A DNA stretch of 64,000 bases from positions 63,632,600-63,696,599 of the forward strand of contig NC_083602.1 in the NCBI RefSeq assembly GCF_029168945.1, read 5' to 3'. This document shows positions 56,640-64,000 of the stretch, piece after piece; the stretch's first letter is position 1, and each line of letters opens with the position of its first letter. Position numbers and translations under genes: made by a program. Below the pieces are notes generated by a model, which had not been told where the DNA came from, did no database searches, and saw only the letters and a program-made list of their open reading frames with translations. This DNA is from Cannabis sativa (taxonomy: Eukaryota > Streptophyta > Magnoliopsida > Rosales > Cannabaceae).

Positions 56640-58540
56640 ATTGTGTTTAAATGGCTATGGATGACAGGTTCAAGTGTTTTTTCATTCGTTATGTATAATG
56701 GTATTTGGAAGCTTGAGGATAGAGATTACGTTTATAACCGAGCTAAAAGTTTGACATTTGAGATTGATACAAACGTAAGCTACTCACGTTTGGTTGATCT
56801 TTTGTACGAAAAACTCAATGTTGATAAAGTATAGTATGACTTGAAATTAGAAGTGAATTACAAGTACATGAAAGACTTAGTGTATCACTGTGAAGTTATT
56901 GGAAATTATAAGCATGTAAGGTTATTTGTCTATGCTTGCAAAGAAGCCAGATGAACTCACTCCATTGTTTGTAACTTTGGTGAAGAAGAATGCTTGTATC
57001 GATCCTAGTCCCACACCAAGCTCTGTTAAGAATACTCGTAGTGAGGTTGAGAGTTTTATTATTAAAATAAATACGGAGGTGTTGGCAGTTGATGTATTAC
57101 CTGAATTAAACACTATGATGTCGACAGTTGACATTGTATCACAAATGCTCTTTCATAATGGTTTTGGTAATGGTCTATACCCTAAATGGTTTGTTGAAGG
57201 CAATGGTGACGTAAGAGATAACCAAGACACAGAGGTACCTGCTACTATAGCTTTGAACTTCCCTCCACTATCGTACCAAATACTCAGGAAATCAACACAT
57301 AAAAGAAGGCCTTGCAGAGAAAATCACCAAATACCTGGTACTAGTAGTAGTCATCCAGACAGAACACGTAATGCTAGAGGAACCACTAATGCCAGAGGTC
57401 TTAGTGATGCTAGAAGAACTAGTGAAGCTAGAGGGACCATTGACGGTAAAGGTCCTAGTGATTCAAGAGGTACCAATGATGTTGGATTTAGCGATCCATT
57501 TTCTTCTTCGACAAGTTACGATAAATTCAAGGAGAAAAGGCTTAAAAGAGAAGACAAAAAGGATAATAGTCATTATATATCTATGGGTGGTAGACCAGGT
57601 GGGGAGTTATATCTAGGAAAGTTTTCTAGAGACAAATAGCATTTTAAGGATAGTTTTTTGCTTGTATGTAATGAAGAAAGGGTTCGACTACTTCATTAAG
57701 AAGTCTGGTACTATTGTTTGGTACTTTACATGTAAGAACGAAGAACAACGTACTTTCTAACATGTTTGAGGTGACTACATTTTAAAATCTACATACATAT
57801 TCCCTTGACGTTGGAGGAAAAGATAGCCGTCAAGCATCACTTTGTATGTGTTGATGGGTCTTACATGAAGACTAGGTATGGTGGGAAATGTTGTGTGTAG
57901 TGGCACTGAATTCAGAAAATCACATTTTTTCGATAGCTTTCGTGGTAGTTGACAACAAAAACCATAACTCTTGGACCTATTTATGTGAGAATTGAAAGAA
58001 GCGATTGGTGATGTTGAGAACTAAGCCCTCGTGTCTGATAGGCATCAAAGCATTGTTCATGCTTTGGAGCTCATGTTCCCAAATGCACACTACAATGCAT
58101 GCTATCACCACACTACTATGAACGTCAACCACAAGTTTAAGACTAACGTCTTCACGAATCATATTTACACGTGTGCCTACACGTATTTAAAAATAGAGTT
58201 CTGTAGAGCAATTGAGAAGATTTGGGCAATGAATGTTGCAGTTTCATTATATCTTAAGGAAATTGGATTTGACAAATGCATTCGATCTTACTTTCTATGG
58301 GTATGTTACAATGTAATGATGAGTAACTGGGCTGAGAGCTTCAACAAAACAACTAAGGATGCAACAGGCTTTTCGATCACTACTTATGTAGAATTCCTGA
58401 GGTTTAAAGTCCAACAGTGGCTTGCTACGCGAAAAGAAAAAGCTGACAAGTTAACGAAGACCCTAGAACTAAAAATGGAGGAGGACTTGGAATTGCAGTT
58501 TGAGAAATCTCGATATTTGAAAGTTGACACATGTGGACCT
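56640..58540 (+). pseudogene. MuDR-type transposase remnant
   Basis: The N-terminal part (56643-56834) reads EIDTNVSYSRLVDLLYEKL. A 237-codon frame (56926-57639) then carries a low-complexity segment and ends near FSRDK, the start of the MuDR DNA-binding domain. A broken stretch contains CVDGSYMKTRYGG (first Asp at 57853-57855). The frame at 58031-58594 holds SDRHQSIVHALELMFPNAHY (second Asp 58037-58039) and NWAESFNK (Glu 58334-58336), giving the MULE DDE triad. The SWIM zinc finger is missing because E4 cuts the gene. Frame breaks between the blocks show it was already dead or is an assembly of decayed exons. Confidence 0.87.
57367..57485 (+). repeat. Six-residue tandem repeat in the MULE reading frame
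   Basis: The protein reads about six units of [N/D/E]-A-R-G-x-[S/T] (NARGTT, NARGLS, DARRTS, EARGTI, DGKGPS, DSRGTN), from an 18-nt repeat. Basic, probably disordered. Confidence 0.75.
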
Positions 58541-60437
58541 TGTTGGAAATTATTTTACCAGGATCTTAGATCTACTCACAAGTATGTTGCTTAACACCCT
58601 AAATATGAACTTCTAAAACGATTATGAAATAAGCACATATAAAGTTTAGGAAACCTTACATTGGGTGCAGCGGAATATAATGACTCCTTCTGTTCAGATA
58701 TCTAGCCCTTGATTCCTTTCTGTAGCAGAGCATTATCAATATCTGAACCTGGATCTCTTTCTCTCCTTCTTTAGTGTTGAAACTCCTTCTTGCTGAAAGT
58801 CTTTCTTCACGATCTTCCTCACTATGATTGAGGTATCACTTGCTGTGTGTGGGCACTACTCTAATCACTAAGTGTTTTGAAATTTCAAGGAAGAAGAAGA
58901 GCAAGAAGTGGCGGCTAGGGTTTAGAAAGAGAAGGCTCAGATTTTTCTCTGAAGGAAAAGTGTGAAAGTTAAGTGTAAATTTCCTGAAGCCTTCACTATC
59001 TATTTATAGCATTCCACTAGGGTTAGGTTTGAATTATTTGGCATTAAAATAATGAAAATATCAGATGAAAAAACCTATAAAAGTGGCCGGCCCTATACAG
59101 TATGGATTTGGGCCTCACTTTTTGCAATTTTGCAGTTTTATCATTTCTGCATCTCATTTTCTCAAAAACGCCAATTTTCAAATTCAACCGTTTAAATGCC
59201 AATTCTAACTATTTAATAACTATAAATAATTATTAAATAATATTTTCATTTATCATATTTATTAATTGAACCATATAAAGTATCATAATTAATAAATATG
59301 CCCCTAAAACTCTTTCTTTACAATTTCGCCCTTACTTAGTGAAAAAATCACAAATAGACATAGTCTAATTTGAGAATTATAATTGATTAATCAAAACCAA
59401 TTATATGAGTCTTACAAGCAATATTATCTCAACTAGTGGGGGGACCATGGGTCTATATAACCGAGCTTCCAATAAGCAGATCAAGAATTTATAACCTAAA
59501 TTCACTGACTTATTAATTCTTCGTTGAATCCACGCATAGAACTTAGAATTGCACTCTCAGTATATAGAATGCTCTATATGTTCCACCATATAGACACATC
59601 ATTAGTTATCCATTGTTATAATTCTAATTTGATCAATGATCGTCTATATGAATGATCTACACTGTAAAGGGATTAGATTACCGTTACACCCTACAATGTA
59701 TTTTATCCTTAAAACCCTTAACCCCGTATAAATGATGTTTCAGCTTATGTGAAATGAGTACTCCACCGTTTATTTTCGTTTGATCAAGCTCGAAGGAGAT
59801 CATCCTTTACTTACTATTCGCCAGATAGAAGCTATAGATTCCATGTTTATGTTAGCGCTCCCACTCAATTGCACTACCGTGTTCCCAAAATGTACGTATC
59901 ACCCTGACCCAAAAGTAGACTTAACTAACAAATCAAAGAACACGAATAGCCTCTTGAGATTGAGCCTAATCATAACATGATTGAGATCATTTGATCTCGA
60001 TCAACTAGGCGATATTGACTTGAATAGATATTACGGTAAGTTTAATAAATCTAAGTCAAAGTTCAATATCGGTCCCTTCCGATGCATACTCCATGCATCC
60101 AACCTGAGCTTTACTTTAACCAATGCTCAGGAAAGAACATAGCATTTCTCCAAATGCAAGTAAACTCTGTTGTAGATTATCATATCAGTAAAACCTTGTG
60201 TCTGATAAATCTAGGAAACTTTATTCACATAGTCATGTTTACTTTCCAATATGTTGACAACACAATAAACAGGATCAAGTATGTGAAAAGGATTTCAGAT
60301 GAATTCATACATTATGTACATATAATCATGAAATAAATCATGTGAACCATGCAACATTAAATGTTATTTCTGATCTATATTAATAAGTAAATCTGATTAT
60401 ATTGAAATGAGTTTTATTTAGGGCATAAAACCCAACA
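58541..60437 (-). repeat. 3' LTR of E4
   Basis: 1,897 bp, TGTTGGAAATT to ...AAACCCAACA on the plus strand. TATA box (minus) at 59001-59008. Plus-strand ORFs at 59780-59980 and 60082-60336 are antisense LTR ORFs also seen in E1. Confidence 0.93.
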
Positions 60438-60450
60438 AACTCCCACTTGC

Positions 60451-62990
60451 ACTAATATAAAACAAAAAGTGCATTTTAAATAATCTCAACACCTTGATAT
60501 ACAAATCAAGTGTAGTAGTAGTAAACTCCTCGTAATATGATCTGAAAGGTTGAATTAAACACAACCTTTTCTCCACCATTACTCTTCTTTAATCACAAAA
60601 TCATTGATAATGTGAAATTCCTCTCTATATGTCTACTCTTTTGGGATACTGGATTCTATACCTTTGGCAACTACTTTTGGTTAATCAGGAAATAACACTA
60701 GTAGTTAAGGCAATTTGGAATGGTGCCAAAAATGTATAGAACTTTCCTTAGACTGAATAAGTACCTTTCCTGCAACTTTAACATTCAGTCCCTTTCTGGT
60801 AGACCTAGAGACTTCAGATAGGTTTTACACTTCTCTAAAATCACTATTCCATCCCCAGAGTAATCACCATCTTATCAGTAGACTTTCTAGCACAAAGGCA
60901 AATCTCGAAATCTGATGTGGTGTAGTCTAAGAGTTTTAAATACACCCTTTTTAACTAACATATAGTTCCTCTTCTTAATCTTAAGATTTACTTGATTGTC
61001 TTCCAATGTTCCTCTCCTGGATTAATCTGATACTTACTCATTACTCCCACTCAACAGCAGGTGTCTGGTCTAAGGCATACTAAAGCATATCTGAGACCTT
61101 CACTGTTGATATAAGAAATTCTTTCATGGCTTTATCTTTTCTGGAATAGTTGAGACTTTTCCTTAGATAAATAAAATCTATGCCTAGAAGTCGAGAAGCT
61201 TCTATAGATTGCCATTAGAAAGAAAATGCTTCAGCATCTTACTAAAGTAAGTTGCTTGCATTAGAGTAAGTAATTAACCAGGTATACCACAAGCCATAGG
61301 TTTAGATAAATCACACCTATAATACTAGGAACAGGAAGTTTTGTTAAGTCCATTGAATAGACTTATTAACGAAAATTTCCTTTTATGTCCTTGTAATAGA
61401 AAAATTTATGTTACTCCATGTGAATGGATTAAACCATAGTTCTCTTGGCTTTTCTTCTTAGTTTCTTATCTTGACAATCCATTCCTTGTTTAAACTCACA
61501 ATGGATTTTAATCACTAGTGTCTTCAAAGTCATAAGAAGTGAAGTTCCTAGAAACTCTCCCACTACGACAAGGTACCGTGAATTATGTCTAAGAAAACTA
61601 AATGGTATTAACCTCTTTGGTTGTGACAAGACAACAGAGGCAGTGGGATCATCATATGTCAAATAAGATGATAGAACACTTTTGGAATCAAAAAATATCT
61701 CCTTTATTTGCTACTTTTCAGACTTAGTCATTTTCTTAGAAAAGTAGTATTTGTTTAAACAAACACTTTCTTATCTATTGACTATGGGATGGTTCACCCC
61801 TAATAACTTAGAATAGCTAACAAACCATGGTTAACAGTTCTAGCTTTTCTTAAGATTTTGATTAGGTCATCCATGAATCTAGTAATGATTTACATTAAGT
61901 ATACAACCATTACATCATTCTGAAATTGTATTACCATAGAAAGACTTAGGCAACGACTAGTAACTAATCATCAATATGCAAATCGAAATTTCTGGGGAGG
62001 TAAGTTCGGATATAATTCAAAAATCAATTTAATGATCTTTGAACTGCATATCTACTAACTATTTCTCCACCCTTATCAGTTTGCAAGATCTTTAACCACT
62101 TACCTTAATGGTTTATCACCATTGCTAGAAATTTAGAAATTTTTCAAACATTTCAAATTTCTTTGCTTAAGGTATAATCTAGAGTGATCGTTTTAAGAAT
62201 ACAACGAAAAACTCATATCCACCCCTGAATGTGCATCCATCTGCGAATGAGATGAACTTACTTTCAGTGGATATAGGCATATTAACTCTTTGCAGAGAAT
62301 GATCTTGTCAAAACCACTATGACCAAGATACAAATGCCATAGATTTATAAAATATGTGGTTGTATCTTTTGATGACTTACTTTAGTTACATCAAAGAGTT
62401 CTTAGAATATTGCAAGTGGATCCTGGTCACAAAATACTAAAGTCATATTCCATACAGTTTGAATCCATTGATAGAAAATGGTTATTAAACACCTGTGAAA
62501 GTGTAACTGTATTGTATCCTGGAATTAAAAATATAAGAAAATTTCTGTTTGGAATCTAAAATTAAAGTCAAAGACTTAAATTTATACCAAATATAATGAG
62601 TAATTCTTTCTTGGACCACCACTACTTATTTAAACTCTAAGTCAGATTTGCCCATACAAGTAGGAGATTTCTAAGATTGAGGATTTATATCAATTGGGAA
62701 TAGAATTTCGGGATTATAATCATATGCGTCATTTAATTTCTTAAGAAAAAATATAGAATGACATGAAATGATTTATAGACCGTTCATCCAATGATATGTT
62801 ATTGAGCTAATTCGAAATGAATAAGCTAAGAGGAATTAGGATAATTTTGTTGTTTAAATAAGAATCCAACGATGCTTCGATTAGCGAAAGACAAAGTAAT
62901 CTTATTTATACAATCTTCTTGTTTCATATTGTAAAAATACTAGTCTAAGGTGTCATCAATTGATGAACAGCTAGATGTTGCATATACAAT
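60451..62990 (-). pseudogene. Decayed Copia pol of E4
   Basis: Collinear with E1 and E3. Shared in-frame stops: TGA at 61051-61053 and TAA at 60988-60990 (minus strand). The minus-strand frame 61429-61662 is the counterpart of E1 5916-6161. No intact gene. Confidence 0.75.
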
Positions 62991-63035
62991 ATTTATCTTT
63001 CGAGATCTAACACTATTATGTATGTCTAATGGTGA

Positions 63036-63640
63036 AAATCCATTAGGAATTTATCTCATTAGATAAACAAACCAAGTTAGACCAACAATGAAGATACGAA
63101 ATTAAACTACAATTTAATAGCAGAAAATAACATGGTTCAATATAAATTCATACACAATTCAAAAATTATTAAACATATAGCAAGTAGGAATGACAAGTGA
63201 AAATGCTAAAACATACAATCCTAAATAATTTCCAAGGTTTCCAACAAACTGATACAGTATCCCGGTAGGCGAGAGTCAAAGTATCATTCATTGAATAGAG
63301 TTGTCAACTCATCTAAAATGCAAACCATTCTAGCAACCTTTTATTCGATCAAAATAAGAATCCAACGTTGTCCCGGTAGGGGAGAGTCAAGGTTATTCTC
63401 ATTTTATGAGCTTCCACCATTGTTTCATGTTTTATAAGTTTATCTCTAAGTAGTCACCGTAGGGGAGAGTCTAATAGAGACGAAAACTTACAAAACACTT
63501 ATCAAATGAGATCTTACGGTGTTAAATGTGTTCAACGAATAACCATCCATAAGTGGGACGAAGTCTAGCGTCTCGAGGTTATATTGAAAACATTTAACTA
63601 TTGTAAGACCAACAATGGAGATCGAATATCCTAATAATAA
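63036..63640 (-). other. Structured leader modules of E4
   Basis: Module B hairpin with CTAAT loop (63036-63052) retains pairing through one G-U. Module A here is diverged but keeps a large hairpin: 13-bp arms 63429-63441 and 63484-63496, and an inner TCTCTA/TAGAGA pair (63443-63448, 63475-63480). The GGCGAGAGTC motif is seen near 63267. Confidence 0.6.
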
Positions 63641-63649
63641 TAAAGCTCA

Positions 63650-64000
63650 TTATTTAAAGAGAGTTGTATTTTCTTTGATACTTATTTTAATCTATTTATT
63701 TTAAATATATATTTATTTAATTAAAATTTCCAATTTAGAATGAAAAATTCTAAATATAAATCTTAATTTAATATTTATAAATTTTACTTAGATGGATATG
63801 AAAATAACATGAATTATTTCCATCTTAGTAATAATTTCCAATAAATATTTAGAAAAATATTCAATTTAAGTTGTTACAAAATTAATTTAAATTAATTTTT
63901 ACAACTCAAATTTAATTTTCTATAAATATATATTGCATTTCGAAAAATTAAAGTATTTAATAATACAATTTTCGAAATAGCTTATTAAAATAAAATAAAA
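63650..64000 (-). other. E4 AT-rich leader, to window end
   Basis: Collinear with E1 about 3600-3950 in reverse. No coding signal. Confidence 0.6.

Larger units (their letters stand above)
55781..58540 (+). mobile_element. MULE with decayed transposase, cut by E4
   Basis: The left end (from about 55781) shares AAATTTGA and GGGGAAAATCATGTCCCTAA with the element at 46371. A tract of GTCCGATGG-type repeats (56280-56580) precedes the transposase remnant. E4 is inserted at 58541, so the 3' part and right end are outside the window. Confidence 0.7.
58541..64000 (-). mobile_element. Copia retrotransposon E4, 3' part
   Basis: Minus-strand copy of the E1 family: 3' LTR at 58541-60437, polypurine tract complement at 60438-60450, decayed pol, and leader modules beyond 62990. 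It continues past the window. In-frame stops match E1 and E3. The LTR is closest to E1's (shares the GGCTTCAGGAAA leader region). Confidence 0.9.

Noticed and set aside
1..64000. CRISPR arrays, bacterial operons, riboswitches, rRNA or tRNA genes
   Set aside because: No spaced repeats of CRISPR type and no tRNA B-box with cloverleaf potential was found by eye. The sequence is plant nuclear DNA. A tRNAscan or Infernal run would be needed to exclude small RNAs fully.

Overview
The window is AT-rich plant nuclear DNA, almost certainly from a eudicot. It holds plant-type LTR retrotransposons with initiator-Met-tRNA-like primer sites, an L1-type LINE, Mutator, CACTA and hAT-like DNA elements, and one spliced plant metallothionein gene. 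I cannot name the species. The metallothionein gene at 22590-23109 (minus) is the only intact host gene I can support. Nearly everything else is transposable-element sequence, much of it nested.

Layout. (1) 1-9003: Copia element E1, cut by the left window edge. It lies inside an older related copy, E2 (9004-15465), which still carries a broken gag. (2) 15466-20460: remnants of gypsy-type elements (a Transposase_28-like domain, three copies of an LTR-like repeat, a minus-strand gag start) and a decayed LINE 3' end. (3) 20461-24344: an LTR-like stretch holding a hAT-type MITE, then the metallothionein gene and intergenic DNA. (4) 24345-45974: three-level nest. A minus-strand Ty3/Gypsy element is split in its reverse transcriptase by plus-strand Copia element E3 (26644-41522, target duplication ATCCA). 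E3 is itself split by a minus-strand LINE (30448-35334, 17-bp duplication) with both ORFs open. (5) 45975-55750: intergenic DNA with short DNA elements, a CACTA transposase remnant and a Pack-MULE carrying a DnaJ gene fragment. (6) 55781-58540: a decayed MULE transposase, interrupted by Copia copy E4 (58541-64000, minus, continuing past the window).

The Copia family is the dominant theme. E1, E3 and E4 have long LTRs (about 1.9 kb). The two LTRs of E3, and the comparable parts of those of E1, are nearly identical, yet the internal regions have no usable gag or pol. Stop codons sit at the same places in all copies, so the family appears to move using proteins supplied from elsewhere. The non-coding leader upstream of the gag position contains small hairpins whose stems differ in sequence between copies but stay complementary. 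This includes a long two-arm hairpin supported by paired changes across four copies. That covarying leader structure, partly duplicated where gag should be, is my best candidate for something undescribed.

A second theme is target choice. Two copies of a small MITE and the Pack-MULE all sit at the same 10-mer, TATAAATATA, and two further elements with GGG ends sit in TATATATA tracts. All coordinates and counts were read by eye; no alignment, folding or database search was run.
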